NCBI RefSeq assembly: GCF_024213195.1
Contig: NZ_JANAVF010000010.1
Coordinates: 124,001 to 188,000, forward strand
Direction of reading: 5' to 3'
Length of the DNA: 64,000 nucleotides
DNA from: Streptomyces sp. TBY4
GTDB taxonomy: Bacteria > Actinomycetota > Actinomycetes > Streptomycetales > Streptomycetaceae
In this document: piece by piece, positions 8,438 through 16,216 of the stretch
Layout: every line of letters begins with the position of its first letter
Numbering within the stretch: the stretch's first letter is position 1
Notes under the pieces: model-generated
The model's database searches: none
What the model was told of the DNA's origin: nothing
What the model saw: only the letters and a program-made list of their open reading frames with translations
Program-made: the position numbers and the translations under genes

Positions 8438-9943
8438 TCAGCTCCCCGCCCCGGTTTCCGCCACGGGTGTGCCGGGGCGGGCCAGGCGGGCGAGGTAGCG
8501 CTCCAGTCCGGTCGCGTCCTCGCCCGCCCAGCCCACGTACCCGTCGGGCCGGACCAGGAAGAGCCCCTTGCCGTACGGCTCGTACGGTCCGATCCGGTGC
8601 ACCCGCAGGAACTCCGCGAACTCCCCTCTCATGGGCGGCAGTTCGACGTCCGTGCCGACGGCGAGCAGGGTGAAGTGCGGTCCCCGGAACAGGTCGAAGA
8701 GCCTGCGTCCGTCCGGCAGCGGGCCGTCGGGGGCCCGGTCCCCGGCTTCCAGGGCGCCCGCGGCTCCCTCGGAGAGGGGGCCGTCCCGGTAGCCCAGGCC
8801 GAGCTGGCGGGTGGCGCTGCCGCGCTCCTCCTGGCCGCGGTGGATCCGCGTGGACAGGCCCAGCACGTGCGCAGCGACGGGTCGGCGTTCCTCCTCGTAG
8901 GTGTCCAGGAGCGCGGGGTCCGCGCCGTGGCGCAGGACCTGCCCGAGCTTCCAGCCGAGGTTGTAGGCGTCCTGCACGCTGGTGTTGAGGCCCTGGCCGC
9001 CGGCCGGGGAGTGCACGTGCGCCGCGTCGCCCGCGAGCAGCACCCGGCCGGTGCGGAAGCGGTCGGCCAGGGCGACGCGCGGCCTGAAGTCGGAGGCCCA
9101 CCGGACCTCGAGGACGTCCTCCGCGTCCAGGTGGGTCAGGGCGGCGACCGCAGCGGGGATCCCGGAAGCGGTGGAGACAGGGGAGTCGGCGGAGTCGGTG
9201 CGGCCGGTCGAGGTCTCGGAGCGCGCGACGAACTGGTGCTCCTCGGTGCCCGGTAGCGGGCACAGCGCGGCGAACCCGCCCTCCGGGCCGGGGAACAGGT
9301 GCCAGTGGTCCCGGTCCAGGGCCCCCGGGCGCAGCCGGACGTCGGCCACCACCATCGGGGCGGGATCCACGGTCTCGCCGGTCATGCCGATGTCCAGGGC
9401 CCTGCGGACGGTGGAGCGGCCCCCGTCGGAGGCGACCAGGTAGGCGGCGCGCACCGTACTGCCGTCCGAGAGGTACGCGCTCACCCCGTCGGCGTCCTGG
9501 TCGAAGCCGGTCAGTGCGGCGCCGAAGCGGACCCGGCCGCCGAGCCCGGTGAGGCGCTCGAACAGGATCTCCTGGGTGCGCCACTGGGGCAGGAGCCGGG
9601 CCCGCGGATGCGGCTCGGTCTCCGTGGGGCCGCCGGCTCCGGCGTCCCCGAGCATGTCGTGCTCGCCCGCGGGCCGGCCGTCCTGCCAGATCAGCCCGAT
9701 CGGTGCGTGGGCGCTCGCCTCCCGCACCGCGTCCCCCACCCCGAGGTCGTCGAGGACCTCCAGGGTCCTCGGCTGCAGCCCCTTGCCCCGCGAGCCGGGG
9801 AAGAGGGCGCCGGCCCGCTCGACGACCAGGGCGCGGACACCGCGCCGGGTGAGGTCCAGGGCCAGGGCCAGTCCGGTGGGGCCGGCGCCGACGACGAGCA
9901 CGTCGGGGGCCCCGATTTCCTTAACGTTGTTAAGTTCGGTCAT
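8438..9943 (-). CDS. FAD-dependent aromatic monooxygenase (PheA/TfdB family)
   Basis: The 501-residue class A flavoprotein hydroxylase shows all three nucleotide-binding signatures. The ADP-binding GAGPTG lies near residue 21, the DG motif in LVASDGGRSTVRRAL, and the GD motif in LLAGDAAHVHSPAGGQGLN. Such enzymes use NAD(P)H and O2 to hydroxylate aromatic rings; relatives include polyketide hydroxylases and antibiotic-inactivating monooxygenases. It is divergent from a TetR-type repressor, with one operator half-way into its first codons, so it is probably the induced target of that repressor. A role in modifying a polycyclic or drug-like ligand sensed by the repressor is an inference. Confidence 0.85.
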   Translation of the reverse strand: MTELNNVKEIGAPDVLVVGAGPTGLALALDLTRRGVRALVVERAGALFPGSRGKGLQPRTLEVLDDLGVGDAVREASAHAPIGLIWQDGRPAGEHDMLGDAGAGGPTETEPHPRARLLPQWRTQEILFERLTGLGGRVRFGAALTGFDQDADGVSAYLSDGSTVRAAYLVASDGGRSTVRRALDIGMTGETVDPAPMVVADVRLRPGALDRDHWHLFPGPEGGFAALCPLPGTEEHQFVARSETSTGRTDSADSPVSTASGIPAAVAALTHLDAEDVLEVRWASDFRPRVALADRFRTGRVLLAGDAAHVHSPAGGQGLNTSVQDAYNLGWKLGQVLRHGADPALLDTYEEERRPVAAHVLGLSTRIHRGQEERGSATRQLGLGYRDGPLSEGAAGALEAGDRAPDGPLPDGRRLFDLFRGPHFTLLAVGTDVELPPMRGEFAEFLRVHRIGPYEPYGKGLFLVRPDGYVGWAGEDATGLERYLARLARPGTPVAETGAGS

Positions 9944-9973
9944 GGCTACGAGAATGTGCTTAACGCTGTTAAG
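9920..9973. promoter_or_regulatory. Pair of identical-arm TetR-type operators
   Basis: Two palindromes, CTTAACGTTGTTAAG (9920-9934) and CTTAACGCTGTTAAG (9959-9973), have perfect 6-bp arms and 3-nt centres. They are centred 39 bp apart between the divergent monooxygenase and tetR starts. The first overlaps codons 4-8 of the monooxygenase; the second ends 8 bp before the tetR GTG. One bound repressor at each site would block both promoters. Confidence 0.85.
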
Positions 9974-9981
9974 TTGTCAAG

Positions 9982-10680
9982 GTGGTGAGAGAAGAACGAG
10001 AAGCGAAGCCCGAACGGGCCCGGCTCGACCGGGCGACGGTGGCCTCCACCGCCCTGCGGCTGCTCGGTGACGTGGGCCTGGAAGGGCTGACCCTGCGGGC
10101 CATCGCCAAGGAGCTGGACGTCAAGGCACCCGCCCTGTACTGGCACTTCAAGGACAAGCAGGCCCTGCTCGACGAGATGGCCACCGAGATGTTCCGCCGG
10201 ATGACGGCGGATCTGGACGCGGCCCGTCCGCCCGGCGACTGGGTGCAGGCGCTGGAGGCCGCGATGCGGGGGCTGCGGGGACACCTGCTGCGCTACCGGG
10301 ACGGGGCCAAGGTCTACAGCGGCACGCACTTCACCGACATGAGCTACGCGGCTCCCATGGAGGCCCATCTGCGGACCCTCGTCGCGGGCGGCTTCACGGC
10401 CGCCGGGGCGGCCCGGGCCTGGTTCACCGCCTACAGCTACACCATCGGGTACGTGATCGAGGAGCAGTCGATGGGCCCGCTGCCCGGCTCGGAGGGTGAG
10501 GGCTACGACCTGGAGGCCCGCGCCGAACGGCTGGCCGGCTACCCGCTGACGGCCGAGGCGGGCCCGGAGATGTTCCGCGACCAGGACGCCGGCTTCGAAG
10601 CGGGCCTCGCGGCGGTGCTCGCGGGCATCGCCGCGACCCTGCTCCCGCCGCCGGCGCGGCCGGCCCCGCACGCCCCGTAG
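9982..10680 (+). CDS. TetR family transcriptional repressor (TetR_C_1 type)
   Basis: The 232-residue protein has an N-terminal helix-turn-helix at about residues 16-70 (LTLRAIAKELDVKAPALYWHF). The C-terminal domain resembles that of the tetracycline repressor class, with many aromatic residues lining a probable ligand pocket (YSGTHFTDMSY, WFTAYSYTIGY). The start is a GTG at 9982, with a second in-frame GTG at 9985. Only a weak purine run precedes it, and the operator lies 8 bp upstream, so the transcript may be leaderless. The divergent flavin monooxygenase is the likely target, with autoregulation through the shared operators. Confidence 0.85.
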   Translation: MVREEREAKPERARLDRATVASTALRLLGDVGLEGLTLRAIAKELDVKAPALYWHFKDKQALLDEMATEMFRRMTADLDAARPPGDWVQALEAAMRGLRGHLLRYRDGAKVYSGTHFTDMSYAAPMEAHLRTLVAGGFTAAGAARAWFTAYSYTIGYVIEEQSMGPLPGSEGEGYDLEARAERLAGYPLTAEAGPEMFRDQDAGFEAGLAAVLAGIAATLLPPPARPAPHAP

Positions 10681-10683
10681 TCC

Positions 10684-10800
10684 CTGCGATCCGCGTCAGG
10701 GCATCAGCGTGTCCAGGCGTCAGAGTGTCCCGGCGTCAGTGCGTCACGGCATCGGCGCGTCCCACCCCGGCGCGGCAGCGCGTCAAGGCGCCAGCGCGTC
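10684..10800. repeat. Degenerate GCGTC-rich short-period repeat
   Basis: The gap between tetR and the MFS gene, running into the last MFS codons, contains many loosely spaced GCGTCA/GCGTCC/GGCATC words on an irregular 8-13 nt period. It has no gene. No simple terminator hairpin was recognised. Confidence 0.4.
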
Positions 10801-12366
10801 GGGGGTCGCGACCGCCGCGCCCAGCGGCTCGCGCCGGGGCGCCGGTGCCGGCGCGGTGATCAGGACGGCGGCCGTGGAGGCGGCCAGGAGCATGATGCCG
10901 GCCGCCCACCACAGCGCGACCCCGAACCCGTGCACCATCCCCTGGGCCTCGAGCAGCCGCTCCGCGGTGGCCGCGGGGACCCCGTCGGCGGCGGCCCGCG
11001 CCGCTTCCGCGAGGTGCGAGGCGGCGTAGGCGGTCGCGGCCGTGCTCGCGATGGTGTTGAGGAGCGCCGTCCCGATCGCCCCGCCCACCTGCTGGGCCGT
11101 GTTGACCGTGGCCGAGGTGACCCCGGAGTCCTTGCGCGCCACCCCCTGGGTGGCGGTCGACATCACGGGCATGAAGACCAGGCCCATGCCGAACCCGAGG
11201 ACCAGCATGGCGGGGAGCACGTGCGTCGCGTACGAGGAGTCCACCGTGAGCCGCGTGAGGAGGACCAGGGCCACGGTGGCCAGGAGCAGCCCGGGGACGA
11301 TCAGCGAGCGCGGGGCGAGCCGGTCCAGGAAACGGGCGGAGACCTGGGTCGCGCCGGTGATGATCGCCAGGGTCATCGGGAGGAAGGCCAGCCCGGTCCT
11401 GACGGGGGAGTAGCCGAGGACGAGCTGGAAGTAGTAGGTCATGAACAGGAACAGGGCGAACAGTCCGATGGTGGCCAGCGCCATGGTGACGAGGCACCCG
11501 GCGCGCGTCCGGTCGCCGATGATGTGCGGGGGGAGCATGGGGTCGCTCGCCCGCGTCTGCCACCAGCCGAACGCGGCGAGCAGGACGATGCCCCCGGCCA
11601 GGAGCCCGATGACCAGGGCGTCGGACCAGCCGCGCGGCTCGGCCTCGCTCAGCCCGTAGACGAGGGCCACGAGCCCGCCGCACCCGAGGACCGCTCCCGG
11701 CACGTCGAGCTTCGCCCCCGTGCGGCCCGTGCCGCGCAGGAAGGCGAAGGCGCCGAGGACCGCGACGGCGGCGATGGCCACGTTGACGTAGAGGCACCAG
11801 CGCCAGTTCAGGTACTCGGTGAGCAGGCCTCCGGCGATCAGGCCGAAGGCGCCGCCGCCGCTCGCGATCGCCGCGAACACCCCGAAGGCCTTGGCGCGTT
11901 CCCGGGGGGCGTCGAAGGTGGTGGCCAGCAGCGACAGGGCGCACGGGGCGAGGAGCGCCGCGAAGACACCCTGCAGCGCCCGGGCCGCGAAGAGCATCCC
12001 CGGTCCGCCCGCCGCGCCGCCCAGGCCGGAGGCGAGGGCGAAACCGCTCAGGCCGATGACGAAGGCCCGCCTGCGGCCGATGAGGTCCGCGATGCGCCCG
12101 CCCAGCAGGAGCAGCCCGCCGAAGGCCAGCGAGTAGGCGGTGATCACCCACTGGCGGTTGCCGTCCGACATCCCCAGATCGAGCTGGGCGGAGGGGAGCG
12201 CGATGTTCACGATGGTGGCGTCGAGGACGACCATCAGCTGGGCCAGCCCGATCACGGCCAGCGCCCACCACCGCCGGGGATCGGGCGGGCCCGCCGGGGC
12301 GCCGCCGGCGGGCCGGGGCGAGGCGTCGGGCATCGGGCCGGATGGGGTTCCGCTGGCGGACGTCAT
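10783..12366 (-). CDS. MFS multidrug exporter, DHA2 (14-TMS) type
   Basis: The 527-residue protein starts at the ATG at 12366 after a long non-conserved upstream frame. It has a ~30-residue Pro/Ala-rich cytoplasmic tail, then about 14 hydrophobic helices. Motifs of the EmrB/QacA drug:H+ antiporters are visible: VVLDATIVNIALP in TM1, GGRIADLIGRRR between TM2 and TM3, and a GGGAFGLIAGGLLTEYLNWRW antiporter-type segment at TM5. It may export the compound sensed by the neighbouring TetR, although the two genes converge and no operator was seen at its start. Confidence 0.85.
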   Translation of the reverse strand: MTSASGTPSGPMPDASPRPAGGAPAGPPDPRRWWALAVIGLAQLMVVLDATIVNIALPSAQLDLGMSDGNRQWVITAYSLAFGGLLLLGGRIADLIGRRRAFVIGLSGFALASGLGGAAGGPGMLFAARALQGVFAALLAPCALSLLATTFDAPRERAKAFGVFAAIASGGGAFGLIAGGLLTEYLNWRWCLYVNVAIAAVAVLGAFAFLRGTGRTGAKLDVPGAVLGCGGLVALVYGLSEAEPRGWSDALVIGLLAGGIVLLAAFGWWQTRASDPMLPPHIIGDRTRAGCLVTMALATIGLFALFLFMTYYFQLVLGYSPVRTGLAFLPMTLAIITGATQVSARFLDRLAPRSLIVPGLLLATVALVLLTRLTVDSSYATHVLPAMLVLGFGMGLVFMPVMSTATQGVARKDSGVTSATVNTAQQVGGAIGTALLNTIASTAATAYAASHLAEAARAAADGVPAATAERLLEAQGMVHGFGVALWWAAGIMLLAASTAAVLITAPAPAPRREPLGAAVATPDALAP

Positions 12367-12464
12367 GCGGTCAGCCAAACACGGATCGTGATGTTCGGCC
12401 CGCCTGGAGATCCGGTGGTGGGACGCGGTGCGACGCGATGGGACCCGGGTGGGACCCCGCGCCC

Positions 12465-12719
12465 TCAGCCGGAACGGCCGGACGGGTGGGCCGGCCCCAG
12501 GAACCGGTGCGGCCTGCGGAGCCGGAGGGGCCGGTGGAGCCGGCCGGCCCGGCCCGGCCGTGCGCCCCGGGCCGCAGCCACGGGGCCGCCGGGCCGCACG
12601 GCCGCCGCCCGCTGCCGCCGCACATGGAGGCGGCGCAGGGCCGCGTACAGGCCGGCGGTGAGCACGCCGGCGGCGCACCAGGCGCCCAGGATCATGAGGA
12701 TCGTACTGAGGACGGCCAC
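12465..12719 (-). CDS. Small single-span membrane protein (84 aa)
   Basis: An ATG at 12719 is preceded by GAGGAG with ideal spacing. The product has one N-terminal transmembrane helix (VLSTILMILGAWCAAGVL) followed by a strongly basic, Arg/Pro-rich cytoplasmic tail. No family is recognised. The gene lies upstream of and in the same direction as the MFS exporter, about 100 bp away. Confidence 0.6.
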   Translation of the reverse strand: MAVLSTILMILGAWCAAGVLTAGLYAALRRLHVRRQRAAAVRPGGPVAAARGARPGRAGRLHRPLRLRRPHRFLGPAHPSGRSG

Positions 12720-12836
12720 GGGGACTCCTCGGGTGGGAACGGCACCGCCGGGCGAGCCGGGCAGGAGGCGCTCGCCGTGACCGACCCGTACCCGGCGCAG
12801 GCGCAGTTCACGCCCGCCGCCCCGCAGCGGCCGCCG

Positions 12837-13667
12837 CTACGGCGCGATCGGCAGCTGCCGCTTGTGCTCGGTGAGGCGGTAGCGGCGGACGATCGTGTCG
12901 AAGGCGCGCTCCCCGACCGGCTTGCCCTCCAGGAAGTCGTCGATCTCGTCGTACGTGACCCCGAGCGCGTCCTCGTCGGCCTTGCCCGGGTCGAGGGTCT
13001 CCAGGTCCGCCGTGGGCGTCTTCCAGACCAGCTCGGCCGGTGCGCCCAGGGCGTCGGCGCAGGCCCGTACCCGGCGCTTGGTCAGCCCGGTCAGCGGCAC
13101 CACGTCGGCCGCGCCGTCACCGAACTTGGTGAAGAAGCCGGAGACCGCCTCCGCGGCGTGGTCGGTGCCGACGACCAGGCCGTCGTGCGCGCCGGCCACC
13201 GCGTACTGGGCGATCATGCGCTGGCGGGCCTTGATGTTGCCCTGCACGAAGTCCTGGTGGTGGGCGTCCCGGAAGACCGTCCCGCCGGCCAGGGAGGAGG
13301 CCAGCGCCGCGTCGCTCGCAGGCTTCACGTCCACCGTCAGCACCCGGTCGGCGTTGATGAAACCGAGGGCGAGCTGGGCGTCCCGCTCGTCGGCCTGGAC
13401 CCCGTAGGGCAGGCGCATGGCGAAGAAGGTGGCGTCGTGTCCGGCCGCCCGGGCCCGCTCCACGGCGAGCTGGCAGAGCCGGCCGGCCGTGGTGGAGTCC
13501 ACCCCGCCGCTGATCCCGAGCACCAGGGAGCGCAGGCCGGTGGAGGTGAGCCGCTCGGCGAGGAACGCCACCCGGCGCTCGATCTCCCGCTGGGCGTCGA
13601 AGCTCTCGGCCACGAGGAGCTCCCGGGCGATCTCCTGCTGCAGGGCGGTGGACGCCGGCTGGCTCAC
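12837..13667 (-). CDS. nadE: Ammonia-dependent NAD+ synthetase
   Basis: The 276-residue length matches the single-domain, NH3-dependent NadE family. The PP-loop ATP pyrophosphatase motif SGGVDSTT lies near residue 54. Further signatures are RLPYGVQADE, GNIKARQRM, VVGTDHAAEAVSGFFTKFGDGAADVVPLTGL and the KTPTADLE(T/S)LDPGKADE region. It converts deamido-NAD+, ATP and ammonia to NAD+, the last step of NAD synthesis. The GTG start at 13667 has GAGGAG 9 nt upstream. It is divergent from padR, and the intergenic hairpin at 13737 lies in its promoter region. Confidence 0.95.
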   Translation of the reverse strand: MSQPASTALQQEIARELLVAESFDAQREIERRVAFLAERLTSTGLRSLVLGISGGVDSTTAGRLCQLAVERARAAGHDATFFAMRLPYGVQADERDAQLALGFINADRVLTVDVKPASDAALASSLAGGTVFRDAHHQDFVQGNIKARQRMIAQYAVAGAHDGLVVGTDHAAEAVSGFFTKFGDGAADVVPLTGLTKRRVRACADALGAPAELVWKTPTADLETLDPGKADEDALGVTYDEIDDFLEGKPVGERAFDTIVRRYRLTEHKRQLPIAP

Positions 13668-13736
13668 GGCTGCTCCTCATGATGGTTCGTCGGTTCGCGC
13701 GAAGCGATGCTCTGTCCCGCCGACCCTAACCGAGTG

Positions 13737-13762
13737 CGCGGGTGAGCCGCGTCTCACCCGCG
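13737..13762. promoter_or_regulatory. Perfect 10-bp-arm inverted repeat between nadE and padR
   Basis: Arms CGCGGGTGAG (13737-13746) and CTCACCCGCG (13753-13762) flank a 6-nt loop. Because the two genes diverge, this is not a terminator for either. It is more likely a protein-binding site or leader hairpin. Confidence 0.5.
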
Positions 13763-13775
13763 TGGCGGCGCTTGT

Positions 13776-13795
13776 CTATGCAACGAGTTGCATAG
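13776..13795. promoter_or_regulatory. Probable PadR operator
   Basis: CTATGCAACGAGTTGCATAG is a 20-bp palindrome with perfect 9-bp arms around a 2-nt centre, ending 12 bp before the padR ATG. Its position and symmetry suit autoregulation by the PadR protein. Confidence 0.75.
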
Positions 13796-13807
13796 AAGGA
13801 TCGGGGC

Positions 13808-14362
13808 ATGGCACTTGAGCACGCGATCCTCGTCTCCCTGCTGGAGCAGCCCGGGTCCGGATACGAACTGGCCCGCCGGTTCGACCGGTCCATCGGCTAC
13901 TTCTGGACCGCGACCCACCAGCAGATCTACCGCGTGCTGAACCGCATGGAGGGCGACGGACGGCTCGACGTCCGCGAAGTGCCGCAGCGGACCCGGCCCG
14001 ACAAGAAGGAGTACTCCGTCACCGAGGCCGGCCGCGCCGCCCTCTCGGAGTGGCTCCACGAGCCGATCCAGGCCGACACCGTCCGCCACGAGCTCGCCGT
14101 CAAGATCCGCGGCGCCGCCTTCGACGATCCGTCCGCCCTGATCCGCGAGGTCGAGCGGCACCACCGGACGCACGCCGACCGGCTCACGCACTACCTCGCG
14201 GGCGAGCTCCGCGATTTCACCGGACCCGGGGCTCCGGTCCCCTCCGACGCCGGACGGGAACTCCAGCACGTCGTGCTCCGCGGCGGCATCGCCTACGAGC
14301 GCATGCAGCTCGCCTGGCTGGAGGACGTACTGGCCACCCTCCAGCGCCTCGCGGGCCCCTGA
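13808..14362 (+). CDS. PadR family transcriptional regulator
   Basis: The 184-residue protein has an N-terminal winged helix (residues 1-85: ILVSLLEQPGSGYELARRFD, then IYRVLNRMEGDGRL and the wing EYSVTEAGRAAL). A C-terminal helical dimerisation domain of the PadR_C/Vir-like type follows. PadR proteins typically repress an adjacent detoxification or transport gene until a phenolic or other small ligand binds. The acyl-CoA dehydrogenase-like gene 84 bp downstream on the same strand is the obvious partner, and the palindrome at 13776 is the likely site. Confidence 0.9.
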   Translation: MALEHAILVSLLEQPGSGYELARRFDRSIGYFWTATHQQIYRVLNRMEGDGRLDVREVPQRTRPDKKEYSVTEAGRAALSEWLHEPIQADTVRHELAVKIRGAAFDDPSALIREVERHHRTHADRLTHYLAGELRDFTGPGAPVPSDAGRELQHVVLRGGIAYERMQLAWLEDVLATLQRLAGP

Positions 14363-14446
14363 CCCGGGGCCGCCCCCGCTCCATCCCGCACCTTCGGCTT
14401 CACCCCTCATCCGACGCATCCTCCGACCGGAAGGCGACGCACGCCC

Positions 14447-16177
14447 ATGAGCGACCAGCTGCTGTTCAACCCGCGCACCTACGACCCCGCGCACTTCGAC
14501 CCCGAGACCCGCCGGCTGCTGCGCGCGACGGTCGACTGGTTCGAGGAGCGCGGCAAGCGCCGGCTGATCGAGGACTACCGCACCCGCGCCTGGCTGGGGG
14601 ACTTCCTCGCGTTCTCCGCGAAGGAGGGCCTCTTCGCGACCTTCCTGACCCCGGAGGCGGCCGCCGGCCCGGACGGACCCGACAAGCGCTGGGACACCGC
14701 GCGCATCGCCGCCCTCAACGAGATCCTCGGCTTCTACGGCCTCGACTACTGGTACGCGTGGCAGGTCACCATCCTCGGCCTCGGCCCCGTCTGGCAGAGC
14801 GACAACGCCGCTGCCCGTGACCGTGCCGCGCAACTCCTCGACGCGGGCGAGGTGTTCGCGTTCGGCCTGTCCGAGAAGACCCACGGCGCGGACATCTACT
14901 CCACCGACATGCTGCTGGAGCCCGATGCCGACGGCGCCGGCGGCTTCCGGGCCACCGGCTCGAAGTACTACATCGGCAACGGGAACGCGGCCGGACTCGT
15001 CTCCGTCTTCGGCCGCCGCACCGACGTCGAGGGCCCGGACGGCTACGTCTTCTTCGCCGCGGACAGCCGCCACCCCGCCTACGACGTGGTGAAGAACGTC
15101 GTCGACTCCTCCAAGTACGTCAGCGAGTTCCGCCTCACGGACTACCCGGTCGCAGCCGAAGACGTCCTGCACACCGGCCGCGCCGCCTTCGACGCCGCCC
15201 TCAACACCGTCAACGTCGGCAAGTTCAACCTCTGCACCGCCTCGATCGGCATCTGCGAGCACGCGATGTACGAGGCCGTCACCCACGCACAGGGCCGCAT
15301 CCTCTACGGCCGCCCCGTCACCGCCTTCCCGCACGTGCGCCGCGAACTGGCCGACGCGTACGTCCGCCTCGTCGGGATGAAGCTGTTCAGCGACCGCGCC
15401 GTCGACTACTTCCGCTCCGCGGGCCCCGACGACCGCCGCTACCTCCTCTTCAACCCGATGACCAAGATGAAGGTGACCACGGAGGGCGAGAAGGTCATCG
15501 ACCTGATGTGGGACGTCATCGCGGCCAAGGGCTTCGAGAAGGACACCTACTTCGCCCAGGCAGCCGTCGAGATCCGCGGCCTGCCCAAGCTGGAGGGTAC
15601 GGTCCACGTCAACCTGGCCCTCATCCTCAAGTTCATGCGCAACCACCTGCTGGCACCGGCCGACTACGCCCCCGTACCGACCCGCCTCGACGCGGCCGAC
15701 GACGGTTTCCTCTTCCGCCAGGGCCCGGCCCGCGGCCTGGGATCCGTACGGTTCCACGACTGGCGCCCCGCCTACGAGGCGTACGCGGCCCTGCCCAACG
15801 TCGCCCGCTTCCGCGCGCAGGCCGACGCCCTCTGCACCTTCGTCGAGACGGCCGCCCCCGACGAGGAGCAGAGCCGCGACCTCGACCTCCTCCTCGCCGT
15901 CGGGCAGCTCTTCGCCCTGGTCGTGCACGGCCAGCTCGTCCTGGAGCAGGCCCGCCTGACCGGCCTGGACGAGGACGTGCTCGACGAGCTGTTCGGGGTC
16001 CTCGTACGGGACTTCTCCGCGCACGCTGTCGAACTGCACGGCAAGGACTCCGCCACCGCGGAGCAGCAGGCCTGGGCCCTGGGCGCGGTCCGCCGCCCGG
16101 CCGTGGACGCGGACCGCTCGGCCCGCGTGTGGGCCCGGGTGGAGGCCCTGGCCGGTGCCTACGAGATGGCCCTCTGA
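14447..16177 (+). CDS. Acyl-CoA dehydrogenase family flavoprotein
   Basis: The 576-residue protein matches the long actinobacterial acyl-CoA dehydrogenase-like family. Visible features are FGLSEKTHGADIYSTDM (FAD/substrate loop), FRATGSKYYIGNGNAAGLVSVFGR (beta-domain), LNTVNVGKFNLCTASIGICEHAMYEA and a helical C-terminal domain. It likely oxidises an acyl-CoA or related substrate with FAD. The catalytic base cannot be fixed without an alignment. The ribosome-binding site GGAAGG is rather distant (12 nt). Location directly after padR suggests ligand-dependent control. Confidence 0.85.
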   Translation: MSDQLLFNPRTYDPAHFDPETRRLLRATVDWFEERGKRRLIEDYRTRAWLGDFLAFSAKEGLFATFLTPEAAAGPDGPDKRWDTARIAALNEILGFYGLDYWYAWQVTILGLGPVWQSDNAAARDRAAQLLDAGEVFAFGLSEKTHGADIYSTDMLLEPDADGAGGFRATGSKYYIGNGNAAGLVSVFGRRTDVEGPDGYVFFAADSRHPAYDVVKNVVDSSKYVSEFRLTDYPVAAEDVLHTGRAAFDAALNTVNVGKFNLCTASIGICEHAMYEAVTHAQGRILYGRPVTAFPHVRRELADAYVRLVGMKLFSDRAVDYFRSAGPDDRRYLLFNPMTKMKVTTEGEKVIDLMWDVIAAKGFEKDTYFAQAAVEIRGLPKLEGTVHVNLALILKFMRNHLLAPADYAPVPTRLDAADDGFLFRQGPARGLGSVRFHDWRPAYEAYAALPNVARFRAQADALCTFVETAAPDEEQSRDLDLLLAVGQLFALVVHGQLVLEQARLTGLDEDVLDELFGVLVRDFSAHAVELHGKDSATAEQQAWALGAVRRPAVDADRSARVWARVEALAGAYEMAL

Positions 16178-16181
16178 TCCG

Positions 16182-16209
16182 GAGGCCGGCTGCCGCGGCA
16201 GCCGGCCTC
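16182..16209. terminator. Bidirectional terminator-like 28-bp perfect palindrome
   Basis: The sequence from GAGGCCGGCTGCC through its exact reverse complement forms a hairpin between the convergent acyl-CoA dehydrogenase and glycosyltransferase genes. It has no U-tract, as is common in Streptomyces. Confidence 0.8.
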
Positions 16210-16216
16210 TCCCGTG

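Noticed and set aside
13754..16039. 761-codon frame antisense to padR and the acyl-CoA dehydrogenase
   Set aside because: Val/Gly/Glu/Asp-rich shadow without family motifs; both sense genes are well supported.
16182..16209. 28-bp perfect palindrome as a possible IS end or attachment site
   Set aside because: It sits between convergent genes, has no flanking duplication or integrase, and is best explained as a bidirectional terminator.
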